64,000 bases of DNA from an uncultured Clostridia bacterium (lineage in GTDB: Bacteria; Bacillota; Clostridia; Oscillospirales; QAKW01), in NCBI GenBank assembly GCA_944385895.1, contig CALWYZ010000007.1:50122-114121 (forward strand), written 5' to 3'. Each line of letters opens with the position of its first letter. The stretch's first letter is position 1. The notes under the pieces are model-generated. The model worked only from the letters and a program-made list of their open reading frames with translations. It did no database searches and had not been told where the DNA came from. Positions 56,631 to 64,000 of the stretch are shown piece after piece. The translations under genes were made by a program, and so were the position numbers.

Positions 56631-57380
56631 TTATTCATAATCGACAACATCAATCCAGTGAAGTAAGAATTCACGCTCATGAGTATTGCCCTTAACAGAT
56701 TGGGAAGCCGCAACTATCGGGATCCACTTTTGCACATACTGTTTTGCAGTATCCGTCTTGAGACAGTACATATTCAGATACTTTTCGGCAAGTTCATTTT
56801 TACCGGCAAGTGAAAAGAGCAAGTATGTCCTGGCAACATCTGCTGATGCATTACCTTGAGTGGCATGCGACCAATCTATTATAAACGGAGTTCCGTCCTT
56901 TGTGATTATAATATTGCTGGGATTGAAATCACCGTGGCATACCTTTTTGTGCTTGGGCATTCCTTCAAGACGTGTATGCAGTTCATAACGAGTAGTCGCA
57001 TCAAGATTCGACTCGGAAATTTTCCTCTGCATCTTATCCTTGAGTTTATTAAGCAGCGGGCATTTCTGAGAATGAACCTTAATCTGGAGATCTACGAAAA
57101 GTTTGAGGTACTCATCTGTCTTTGAGGGATTTTCCTCCATGAGTGATTCCAGCGTCTTACCCTCTATAAAATCTGATACTATCGCCCATTTACCGTCAAT
57201 GGTAAGAACCTCACGGACTTTAGGAATATCAAGCTCAGTCTCCTCAACTCTTGACTGATTCAATGCCTCATTAAGTACATTTGCCTTAGAATAATCCTCA
57301 TTGAACAGCTTAATTGCTGTATCAGCATCGCGGTAAATAGTCTTGTCATTTCTGACTGCAATTACTTTTTCGAGTTTCAT
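56631..57380 (-). CDS. Aminoglycoside phosphotransferase-like kinase (TIGR02172-like)
   Basis: A 249-aa protein-kinase-fold protein. The catalytic loop reads VCHGDFNPSNIII (catalytic Asp) and the metal site IIDWSHATQGN; the N-lobe has AIKLFNEDYSK with the ATP-binding Lys and VSDFIEGKTLESL as hinge. Such proteins phosphorylate small molecules; many of this family are not drug-resistance enzymes. The substrate is unknown. It shares a TAATG junction with adhE, so it is translated with it, which is an unexpected pairing. No transfer signs are seen. Confidence 0.78.
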   Translation of the reverse strand: MKLEKVIAVRNDKTIYRDADTAIKLFNEDYSKANVLNEALNQSRVEETELDIPKVREVLTIDGKWAIVSDFIEGKTLESLMEENPSKTDEYLKLFVDLQIKVHSQKCPLLNKLKDKMQRKISESNLDATTRYELHTRLEGMPKHKKVCHGDFNPSNIIITKDGTPFIIDWSHATQGNASADVARTYLLFSLAGKNELAEKYLNMYCLKTDTAKQYVQKWIPIVAASQSVKGNTHEREFLLHWIDVVDYE

Positions 57381-59989
57381 TACTTTTTACCTCCGTAATA
57401 AGCGTTAAGATACATTTCCTTAATCTCACTCATAAGCGGGTATCTGGGGTTGGCACCGGTACACTGATCATCAAATGCCTGCTCTGTCATTTCGTCAAGA
57501 CGATCCAAGAAATCTTTTTCATCAATACCGTAATCTTTAATAGTCTTTTTAATTCCTACATAATCTTTCAGTTTATCAATAGCCTTGATTAGATTATCAA
57601 GTTTTTCTTCATTGGTCTTGCCCGTAATGCCCAAATAATCTGCCACCTCTGCATAACGTTCAAGTGTATGCGGATGATCATACTGTGAGAAAGTACCCAT
57701 TTTAGCAGGTGTTTCACTTGCATTAAAACGTATAACATAATCGATCATCAACGCATTGGCAACACCGTGCGGCAAATGATGGAACGCACCCAGCTTATGT
57801 GCCATAGAATGACATACTCCCAAAAATGCGTTTGCAAACGCCATACCTGCCATTGTTGCTGCATTTGCCATTTTTTCACGCGCTACCGGATCATGCATAC
57901 CATTATCGTAAGCACGCGGGAGATATTCAAAAATAACCTTTAACGCCTGCAGTGCAAGACCGTCTGTATAATCCGTTGCCATTACTGAAGCATACGCCTC
58001 AAGTGCATGAGTAACAGCATCAATACCTGATGCAGCTGTAAGTCCCTTAGGCGCTGTCATATGCATATCGGCGTCAATTATTGCCATGTTAGGCAAAAGC
58101 GCATAGTCAGCAAGAGGATATTTTACACCTGAATTTTCATCTGTGATAACAGCAAACGGAGTAACCTCAGAACCGGTACCGGCTGAAGTTGGGATAGCTA
58201 CAAAGTAAGCCTTTTCACCCATTTTCGGGAAAGTATACACTCTTTTTCTGATATCCACAAAGCGCATTGCCATATCCATGAAGTCAGCCTCAGGATGCTC
58301 ATACAGTACCCACATTATTTTGGCAGCATCCATTGCAGAGCCGCCGCCAAGTGCAATGATAGTATCCGGCTTGAAAGCAGAGAGCTGTTCAGCACCCTTC
58401 TTGGCGCATCCAAGAGTCGGATCAGGAGCAACCTCAAAAAACGTCTCATGCACAATTCCCATTTCGTCCAACTTGTCGGTAATCGGCTTAGTATATCCGT
58501 TTTCATAAAGGAATGTATCAGTTACGATAAACGCTCTTTTCTTATTCATGACGGTTTTCAATTCGTCAAGCGCTACAGGCAAACAACCTTTTTTATGATA
58601 AACCTTTTCTGGTGCTCTGAACCAAAGCATATTCTCTCTCCTCTCGGCAACTGTTTTAATATTTAAAAGATGCTTGACACCTACGTTTTCACTTACAGAG
58701 TTTCCTCCCCATGAACCGCAGCCGAGAGTAAGTGAAGGAGCCAGCTTAAAGTTATACAGATCACCGATACCACCCTGTGAAGATGGAGTATTTACGAGAA
58801 TACGGCAAGTCTTCATACGTGATGCAAATTCGTCAAGTTTATCTTTTTGTGTCAGCACATCAAGATAAATGGAAGATGTATGACCGTATCCTCCGTCTGC
58901 GATAAGCTGCTCTGCCTTTGAAAACGCATCCTGTATATCTTTTGCTTTATACATTGCAAGAACAGGAGACAGTTTTTCATGAGCAAACTCTTCAGAGAGA
59001 TCTACGCTTGTAACCTCACCTATCAGTACCTTTGTGTTCTCAGGCACATCAACACCCGCAAGTTTTGCAATGGTTACAGGTCTTTGTCCAACGATTTTAG
59101 CATTGAGTGCGCCATTTATAATAATTGTTTTTCTGACTTTCTCTGTCTCTGCTTTATCAAGAAAATAACAACCACGGGCCTTAAACTCTGCCTTGACTTT
59201 GTCATATATTTTTTTATCTACTATAACTGATTGCTCCGAGGCACAAATCATACCGTTATCAAATGTTTTTGAATGTATAATAGAATTGACGGCAAGCACG
59301 ATATCCGCAGACTCATCAATTATAGCAGGAGTATTACCGGCACCGACACCGAGAGCAGGTGTACCACTCGAATACGCCGCTTTAACCATTCCGGGTCCGC
59401 CAGTTGCAAGTATTATATCAGCTTCCTTCATTACAAGATTTGTAAGTTCAAGACTGGGGATATCTATCCATCTGATAATCCCCTCCGGAGCTCCTGCCTC
59501 AACTGCAGCTTCCAACACAATTTTGGCAGCTTCGATTGTAGACTTTTTTGCTCTCGGATGAGGGCTTATAATAATACCATTTCTGGTTTTAAGAGAAATG
59601 AGTGTTTTAAATATAGCGGTAGATGTAGGGTTAGTAGTAGGAATTACAGCTGCAATAACGCCGATAGGCTCAGCGATTTTCTTTATACCATAAGCTGTAT
59701 CCTCCTCAACGACACCGCAGGTCTTTGTATTTTTATATGCATTATAAATATATTCAGCCGCATAATGGTTTTTAATAACCTTATCCTCTACAACACCCAT
59801 GCCTGTTTCCTCAACAGCCATTTTGGCAAGCGGTATTCTTGCTTTGTTTGCAGCAATAGCAGCAGCATGAAAAATCTTATCCACCTGTTCCTGTGTATAA
59901 GTTGCAAACTCTTTCTGTGCTGCTTTCAGTTCCGACAGCGCTTTTTCAAGTGTTTCAACATTGTCTACGATTGCGTACTCTTTAGCCAT
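57380..59989 (-). CDS. adhE: Bifunctional aldehyde/alcohol dehydrogenase AdhE
   Basis: Reduces acetyl-CoA to acetaldehyde and then ethanol, reoxidising two NADH. 869 aa. The N-terminal CoA-acylating aldehyde dehydrogenase (about 1-440) has its Cys in NGMICASEQSVIVD. The C-terminal iron alcohol dehydrogenase (about 455-869) has GGGSAMDAAKIMW and iron ligands in FLGVCHSMAHKLGAFHHLPHGVANAL. Forms filaments (spirosomes) in known cases. It lies downstream of rex, which usually represses it at low NADH. No canonical Rex palindrome is seen in front, only an AT-rich ATAAATATATTTAT palindrome at 60017. Confidence 0.98.
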   Translation of the reverse strand: MAKEYAIVDNVETLEKALSELKAAQKEFATYTQEQVDKIFHAAAIAANKARIPLAKMAVEETGMGVVEDKVIKNHYAAEYIYNAYKNTKTCGVVEEDTAYGIKKIAEPIGVIAAVIPTTNPTSTAIFKTLISLKTRNGIIISPHPRAKKSTIEAAKIVLEAAVEAGAPEGIIRWIDIPSLELTNLVMKEADIILATGGPGMVKAAYSSGTPALGVGAGNTPAIIDESADIVLAVNSIIHSKTFDNGMICASEQSVIVDKKIYDKVKAEFKARGCYFLDKAETEKVRKTIIINGALNAKIVGQRPVTIAKLAGVDVPENTKVLIGEVTSVDLSEEFAHEKLSPVLAMYKAKDIQDAFSKAEQLIADGGYGHTSSIYLDVLTQKDKLDEFASRMKTCRILVNTPSSQGGIGDLYNFKLAPSLTLGCGSWGGNSVSENVGVKHLLNIKTVAERRENMLWFRAPEKVYHKKGCLPVALDELKTVMNKKRAFIVTDTFLYENGYTKPITDKLDEMGIVHETFFEVAPDPTLGCAKKGAEQLSAFKPDTIIALGGGSAMDAAKIMWVLYEHPEADFMDMAMRFVDIRKRVYTFPKMGEKAYFVAIPTSAGTGSEVTPFAVITDENSGVKYPLADYALLPNMAIIDADMHMTAPKGLTAASGIDAVTHALEAYASVMATDYTDGLALQALKVIFEYLPRAYDNGMHDPVAREKMANAATMAGMAFANAFLGVCHSMAHKLGAFHHLPHGVANALMIDYVIRFNASETPAKMGTFSQYDHPHTLERYAEVADYLGITGKTNEEKLDNLIKAIDKLKDYVGIKKTIKDYGIDEKDFLDRLDEMTEQAFDDQCTGANPRYPLMSEIKEMYLNAYYGGKK

Positions 59990-60072
59990 TTGAATATTTC
60001 CTCCAATTTATTCTTTATAAATATATTTATATAACAAATTAATCTATGTCCAATAAATAAACAGTCTTGATA

Positions 60073-60705
60073 TCATCCGCTGTTTTCTATCTTTGATTTC
60101 AGATGATTTGACAGTACCGCCAACGATGATGCCATATTTTCGTTTTGTACCAGTACCCCCATAGGCACTCTTAAATGTGCCGGTGCAAAATTCCATATTG
60201 CCAAAATACCGTTTTGAGTAAGTATATCACACACACTTTGCGCAGACTCTCCGGGCACCGTTATGACCGCAATTTTTATATTCAGCCGTTTTATTATATC
60301 CGGCAGCTTAGTCATCGAAAATATTTTTTTTCCGTTGGCGGTACCCTCCTTTAAATCAAAAGCAGCGACAATATTCAGTCCGTATTGCTCAAATCCTTTA
60401 TAGGATAACAGTGCACGTCCGAGGTTTCCCGCTCCTACAAGTATTGCATCATTTACATTGTTTTGACCCAGACAGTCACGCAGTCCTTCAATAAGGTCGC
60501 TGACCGGAAATCCTTTTTTCGGTATCCCGCCAGCCTGACATACAGTGGCAAGATCCTTTCGCACCTGTACCTCATTGAGGTTCAATGCCGACGCAACTGC
60601 TGAGGCAGATATATATCCGTCACTTTCAAGCTCACTGCTTACAAGAAAGTTCAAATAATAAGGCAGCCGTCTTAATGTCTGAGTCGAAATACCCTGTATT
60701 TTCAT
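60073..60705 (-). CDS. rex: Redox-sensing transcriptional repressor Rex
   Basis: Senses the NADH/NAD ratio and represses fermentation genes. 210 aa: an N-terminal winged helix (about 1-80, GYISASAVASALNLNEVQVRKDLA) and a Rossmann domain (about 85-200) beginning AILVGAGNLGRALLSY, with FDLKEG in the adenine-ribose site. Lies immediately upstream of adhE, the most typical Rex target. Upstream are two direct repeats of TATCGTTTTA, possibly a regulatory element. Confidence 0.96.
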   Translation of the reverse strand: MKIQGISTQTLRRLPYYLNFLVSSELESDGYISASAVASALNLNEVQVRKDLATVCQAGGIPKKGFPVSDLIEGLRDCLGQNNVNDAILVGAGNLGRALLSYKGFEQYGLNIVAAFDLKEGTANGKKIFSMTKLPDIIKRLNIKIAVITVPGESAQSVCDILTQNGILAIWNFAPAHLRVPMGVLVQNENMASSLAVLSNHLKSKIENSG

Positions 60706-60726
60706 GTATCAGTCACCTTTTATCGA

Positions 60727-60758
60727 TATCGTTTTATCAATTATATATTATCGTTTTA
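60727..60758 (-). repeat. Direct repeats upstream of rex
   Basis: TATCGTTTTA at 60727-60736 and 60749-60758, 22 bases apart, i.e. two helical turns. On the minus strand this reads TAAAACGATA twice. Could be an operator pair. Confidence 0.4.
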
Positions 60759-60850
60759 AATAAATCAATAGAAAAATCCAAATAAATTATAAAACGTCGC
60801 ATTTGATAAATTGTACAATTATACAACTTGAATTTTATTGAAATTGCACA

Positions 60851-60882
60851 AAAATAAAAGCCCAATATTGGGCTTTTATTTT
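60851..60882 (-). terminator. Terminator of serC
   Basis: A perfect palindrome across 60851-60882, centred on CCCAATATTGGG, with A and T runs; about 75 bases past the serC stop. Confidence 0.88.
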
Positions 60883-60956
60883 AAAAACTGTATGTCATGC
60901 TCATGTATACACCTAAGACATATACAGAAACGCATAGTACAATGAGCTGTATAAAC

Positions 60957-62042
60957 TTATGAATTTGCTTTTTCAAACTCTTCAATAAATTTAATAAGTC
61001 TATCTATGCCCTCCTCCGGCATGGCATTATAAATAGATGCACGCATTCCGCCTACTGAGCGGTGGCCCTTCAGATTCTGGAAACCTGCAGCGGCGCTCTC
61101 TTTTACAAATTTAGCATTTATATCGTCATCCTGAGCACGGAATGTTACGTTCATCATAGAACGGCACTGATGTACAACAGGATTTTTGAACATTTTGCTC
61201 TTATCAAGACAAGCGTATAATTTATCAGCTTTTCTCTTATTAATTTTTTGCATTGCCTCGAGCCCGCCCAAATCCTTTATCCATTCAAGTACGAGCTTGC
61301 AGATATAAATAGGATAGCAGGGCGGGGTATTGTACATAGACCCGTTTTCCGCCATCACCTTGTAGCTGCATACTGTGGGGACATAGTCAGGCAGATCATC
61401 GCGCAGCATATCTTCCCTTACGATTACTATAGTAAGTCCAGCCGGTGCGACATTTTTCTGAGCACCCGCATAAATAAGAGCGAATTTTGAAACATCTACA
61501 GGTTCTGAAAGTATACAGGAACTCATATCCGCAACAAGCGGGACACCGTGGGTATCCGGAATATAATCCCACTTTGTGCCGAAAATAGTATTATTAAAGC
61601 AGATATGTACAAAATCCGCATCGCTGCGAAGATCAAGTTCTTCCTGACGAGGAATACGCGTAAAGTTTTCATCCTTTGTTGTAGCCGCCAAATGTGCATC
61701 GCCGTATTTTTGGCCTTCTTTATACGCCTTGCCGGAAAACTGACCTGTTACTACATAATCCGCTTTACCTGTTTTCATAAGATTCATTGCAACGCTTGCA
61801 AATTGAAGGGATGCGCCGCCCTGCAAAAACAGCACCTTATAATTATCCGGGATATTCATGACTTCGCGCATCAGCTTTTCGGCTTCAACGATAATATCGT
61901 CAAAAAACTTTGAACGATGACTCATTTCCATAACAGACATGCCTGAACCTTTGTAATTCAAAAGTTCATCACGCGCTTTCTCAAGTACCGGTACAGGCAG
62001 CATGGAAGGACCTGCCGAAAAATTATAAATTCTGTCGTACAT
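60957..62042 (-). CDS. serC: Phosphoserine aminotransferase SerC
   Basis: Transamination of 3-phosphohydroxypyruvate in serine synthesis (and in PLP synthesis by the DXP route). 361 aa, fold-type I. Signs: NFSAGPSMLPVPVLEKA, the phosphate-binding LFLQGGASLQFA, PLVADMSSCILS and the PLP lysine in YAGAQKNVAPAGLT; the end VGGMRASIYNAMPEEGI is typical. serA is not adjacent. It has its own promoter and terminator. Confidence 0.97.
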   Translation of the reverse strand: MYDRIYNFSAGPSMLPVPVLEKARDELLNYKGSGMSVMEMSHRSKFFDDIIVEAEKLMREVMNIPDNYKVLFLQGGASLQFASVAMNLMKTGKADYVVTGQFSGKAYKEGQKYGDAHLAATTKDENFTRIPRQEELDLRSDADFVHICFNNTIFGTKWDYIPDTHGVPLVADMSSCILSEPVDVSKFALIYAGAQKNVAPAGLTIVIVREDMLRDDLPDYVPTVCSYKVMAENGSMYNTPPCYPIYICKLVLEWIKDLGGLEAMQKINKRKADKLYACLDKSKMFKNPVVHQCRSMMNVTFRAQDDDINAKFVKESAAAGFQNLKGHRSVGGMRASIYNAMPEEGIDRLIKFIEEFEKANS

Positions 62043-62081
62043 GACCTAAGTCTCCTTTTCATTCCTTTTTATGTGATTATA

Positions 62082-62110
62082 AGTATATACCAATTTTTCG
62101 TATAACGCAA
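62082..62110 (-). promoter_or_regulatory. Promoter of serC
   Basis: On the minus strand TTGCGT (62105-62110), 17-base spacer, TATACT (62082-62087), 39 bases before serC. Confidence 0.65.
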
Positions 62111-62188
62111 TATTTTTGCGTACAAAATTTTCTCAGATACTTTGCTTTCAGTCATTGCATACCGTATAATATACATGAGGTGATAAAA

Positions 62189-63121
62189 ATGAAGCTGTAT
62201 GCCAACCTGCATTTACATTCCACGCACTCGGACGGACCGTATACGCCAAAGCAGCTTGCCTGCGTCGCCAGGGACGAGGGCTACGGTGCGCTGGCGCTGA
62301 CCGACCACGATACTGTAAGCGGCTGCGGTCAAATGGAAGCTGCATGTAATGAGCTGGGCATGAAATTTATTTTCGGCGCGGAATTTACCGTAAAGGAACC
62401 GCAACGCTTTCACATCGTCGGATTTGACTTTGACCCTGATTATAAACCTATGCGCGAGTACCTTGACCGACTGAGCGAAAAGGAGACGCACCAGACGCGC
62501 GTGCTGTTTGAACGCGCCATACAGGACGGCGGCATAAGCGGCATCACCTGGCAGGAGGTTTTGGATTACAACCGCGGGATAACGTGGCTTTGCAACAATC
62601 ACGTTTTTGCTGCCATGAAAGCCAAGGGTCTTGTCAGACAGTCCGAATACATGGAGTTTTTCCATAAAAACTACGGCGCAAAGCGCAGCACCGTAAAATC
62701 CGATATACGCCAGAAAACGTCGGGCGAGCTGATAGAGCTTATCCATAAGGCGGGGGGAATTGCCGTGCTTGCGCACCCAAACAATCAGCTGCAGTACGTG
62801 CCGATGCTCATAGAACAGGGACTGGACGGGATTGAGGTTTGGCACCCCGATGTAAAAAAGGAGCAGCAGCTTGAGGCATTTGAACTGGCTCTGCGTAAAG
62901 ACCTCTTCATTTCAGGAGGCAGCGACCACAGCGGACTGTGCGGAGGCTACTATGACTCATACCCGAGCCGGGAGGCGCTGCTGGCGAGCAGTCACTACAT
63001 ACAGCCGATGTCGGCAGGCACGACGCGCGAATTTTTCAACGAGCTGAAAACACGAAAAAAGGATTTAGAGCTGAGAAACCAATGCCTGAAAGACACCGCT
63101 TTTTATCATGCCTGTAAATAA
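62189..63121 (+). CDS. PHP-domain phosphoesterase
   Basis: A 310-aa metal-dependent phosphoesterase of the YciV/TrpH type. PHP motifs: NLHLHSTHSDG, LALTDHDTVSG, GAEFTV, VLAHPNNQ and SGGSDHSG, which give the three-metal site. An insertion in the middle (about 120-180) is specific to this subgroup. Known relatives hydrolyse 3',5'-nucleotides or RNA ends; substrate not certain. ATG at 62189 after GAGGTGA. Base composition is clearly GC-richer than the genes around it, with codons such as CTG and GCG frequent, which points to transfer, next to a tRNA gene. Confidence 0.82.
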   Translation: MKLYANLHLHSTHSDGPYTPKQLACVARDEGYGALALTDHDTVSGCGQMEAACNELGMKFIFGAEFTVKEPQRFHIVGFDFDPDYKPMREYLDRLSEKETHQTRVLFERAIQDGGISGITWQEVLDYNRGITWLCNNHVFAAMKAKGLVRQSEYMEFFHKNYGAKRSTVKSDIRQKTSGELIELIHKAGGIAVLAHPNNQLQYVPMLIEQGLDGIEVWHPDVKKEQQLEAFELALRKDLFISGGSDHSGLCGGYYDSYPSREALLASSHYIQPMSAGTTREFFNELKTRKKDLELRNQCLKDTAFYHACK

Positions 63122-63145
63122 TGAACGGTAAATTATGCTATTGTG

Positions 63146-63174
63146 TTGACAAATATAATTTGTTATGTTAAAAT
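63146..63174 (+). promoter_or_regulatory. Promoter of tRNA-Ser
   Basis: TTGACA (63146-63151), 17-base spacer, TAAAAT (63169-63174), ten bases before the tRNA. Confidence 0.85.
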
Positions 63175-63184
63175 ATTCGGGCAC

Positions 63185-63272
63185 GGAGGGATATCGAAGC
63201 GGTCATAACGAGGCGGTCTTGAAAACCGTTTGCCCAAAAGGCACAAGGGTTCGAATCCCTTTCCCTCCGCCA
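63185..63272 (+). tRNA. tRNA-Ser (UGA)
   Basis: An 88-base cloverleaf with encoded CCA. Acceptor arms GGAGGGA and TCCCTCC pair fully; anticodon loop CTTGAAA gives UGA; a long variable arm (TGCCC...GGCA) marks class II tRNA-Ser; T-arm GGGTTCGAATCCC. Own promoter and terminator. Confidence 0.96.
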
Positions 63273-63273
63273 C

Positions 63274-63310
63274 GTCGGAGCAAAGTTTACTTTGCTCCGA
63301 CTTATTTTTT
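63274..63310 (+). terminator. Terminator of tRNA-Ser
   Basis: GTCGGAGCAAAG (63274-63285) pairs perfectly with CTTTGCTCCGAC (63290-63301), followed by TTATTTTTT, starting two bases after the tRNA. Confidence 0.92.
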
Positions 63311-63359
63311 ATCTACGACAGAAAATAAGCCATTGCCCGCTCCCTTGCTCCTCCTTTTT

Positions 63360-63437
63360 CGCAAAAAGTCACGCTTGGCTGCCTGTTTGGCAGCAAGCAC
63401 TCTCACAACGACTTGCTGTCGCCGCCGACTTTTTGCG
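63360..63437. repeat. Structured element with 11-base outer arms
   Basis: CGCAAAAAGTC (63360-63370) and GACTTTTTGCG (63427-63437) are perfect inverted repeats. Inside, GCTGCC-TGTTT-GGCAGC forms a hairpin and AGCAAG/CTTGCT arms can form a competing one. Could be a structured RNA, or the remains of a small mobile element. No coding potential seen. Confidence 0.4.
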
Positions 63438-63502
63438 TGTTACAAGACTCCTGATTCCACTGCCCAAAAACCGAAAATATCTTTTTTATATTGCTTAGAC
63501 AG

Positions 63503-63536
63503 AGTCCGGAGTCAATTTTTGCTCCGGGCTTCTTTT
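63503..63536 (+). terminator. Terminator-like hairpin
   Basis: CCGGAG (63506-63511) pairs with CTCCGG (63522-63527), flanked by AG/CT, then TTCTTTT. Confidence 0.6.
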
Positions 63537-63620
63537 ATATAGTCTGAGATACCCATGTGTCAACGGCATCTTTTTGTTTGCCCCTAAACTTCATATATTA
63601 ATAAAAGAACGCATAATAAG

Positions 63621-63645
63621 AAAGTCTGATAAATCGGACTTTTTT
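63621..63645 (+). terminator. Terminator-like hairpin
   Basis: AAAGTCTGAT (63621-63630) pairs with ATCGGACTTT (63633-63642, one G-U), then T run. Nothing coding is seen between here and the promoter at 63908. Confidence 0.65.
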
Positions 63646-63907
63646 ATTATTTTCCGTGATATTTTTTGATAAAAAGCAGATATCTATCCAATATATTAGA
63701 AAATCTTTTAAATTATCAAAAAATTATTGTAACACTATTTATATTTTGTCTCTGTCCGAGATAAGTATTGGTGAACAAAAAATATACATTTTCACAGATA
63801 ATTATGCATAAACAGAATTGTTGCTGACATAAAAAACTATATTCCCTTACAAAAACAATTTTGTGGGGGTACTTTATGTCTGATTTTAATTCAACTTATT
63901 TTGGAAT

Positions 63908-63936
63908 GAGACAAATAGACCGAAGTATGCTATAAT
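63908..63936 (+). promoter_or_regulatory. Outward promoter near right edge
   Basis: GAGACA (63908-63913), 17-base spacer, perfect TATAAT (63931-63936). The transcript would run past the window edge. Confidence 0.55.
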
Positions 63937-63960
63937 ATAGCCATAGTTCGGAACTTTTTG

Positions 63961-63992
63961 CTGTTCTTTTCGTCTATATAGACAAGGAACAG
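63961..63992 (+). repeat. Hairpin in the leader after the edge promoter
   Basis: CTGTTC (63961-63966) pairs with GAACAG (63987-63992) around a palindromic GTCTATATAGAC (63972-63983). Lies about 25 bases after the expected transcription start, so it is probably part of a structured leader of an unseen gene. Confidence 0.4.
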
Positions 63993-64000
63993 TTAGACAA

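Noticed and set aside
59273..60034. 253-aa plus-strand frame opposite adhE
   Set aside because: Antisense to the well-supported adhE; composition rich in C, I, S and F without domain pattern; a shadow of adhE codon use.
62213..62845. 210-aa frame antisense to the PHP gene
   Set aside because: The plus-strand PHP motifs are clear; this frame is an effect of high GC in the gene.

Overview
The window is chromosomal DNA of an anaerobic, low-to-medium GC Firmicute of class Clostridia, most likely a gut Oscillospirales-type organism. This is inferred from the rpmH-rnpA-yidD-yidC-jag-mnmE cluster, single-chain GlyRS, AdhE with Rex, SipW-type surface proteins, gut-type glycosidases (GH127, GH10) and an Re-type citrate synthase. 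Genus cannot be read from the sequence.

Layout, left to right. (1) 1-4160, minus: uvrB-uvrA, with uvrA running off the left edge. (2) 4516-6333, minus: a GH127 beta-L-arabinofuranosidase-type enzyme. (3) 6607-10042, minus: two surface proteins with SipW-type leaders and beta-helix tails; their leader DNA is almost identical. (4) 10427-11838, minus: pyridoxal kinase and an ECF S component (vitamin B6). (5) 11920-23423, minus: an unbroken virion cassette of 13 genes (terminase, portal, fibre, holin, M23-SLH endolysin, scaffold, coat, decoration, short-tail adaptor and nozzle, coiled-coil protein) with no integrase, repressor, replication or long-tail gene. (6) tRNA-fMet at 23616, then an AraC / GH10 / EamA sugar locus, and a gene-poor stretch (27090-28025) with a broken XRE regulator. 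(7) yitT and an AraC regulator sharing one terminator. (8) 29886-35464, minus: mnmE, jag, yidC, yidD, rnpA, rpmH and glyS; dnaA is not beside rpmH. (9) 35580-40718, minus: Re-citrate synthase, GntR regulator, aconitase and isocitrate dehydrogenase, the oxidative half of a TCA cycle that makes 2-oxoglutarate; a promoter with an overlapping ATTGTATACAAT operator candidate lies in front. (10) 40879-49258, plus: yerC-hisZGDCBHAF-hisIE-hisK, a full histidine pathway in one tightly overlapping operon. (11) secA (minus), then pgk-tpiA-gpmI (plus). (12) An APH-like kinase coupled to adhE, rex, and serC (all minus). (13) A GC-richer PHP phosphoesterase, tRNA-Ser(UGA), and a 700-base region of hairpins ending in an outward promoter.

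Between 29 and 62 kb the genes are ordinary housekeeping functions: RNA processing and membrane insertion, glutamate precursor and histidine synthesis, lower glycolysis, redox-controlled ethanol formation and serine synthesis. The accessory material is the SipW pair, the virion cassette, the GH10 locus and the two tRNA-flanking regions. The best candidate for something unusual is the 11.5-kb podovirus-like virion module, intact but without any gene for lysogeny or replication. The next is the self-contained, GntR-controlled Re-citrate synthase operon.
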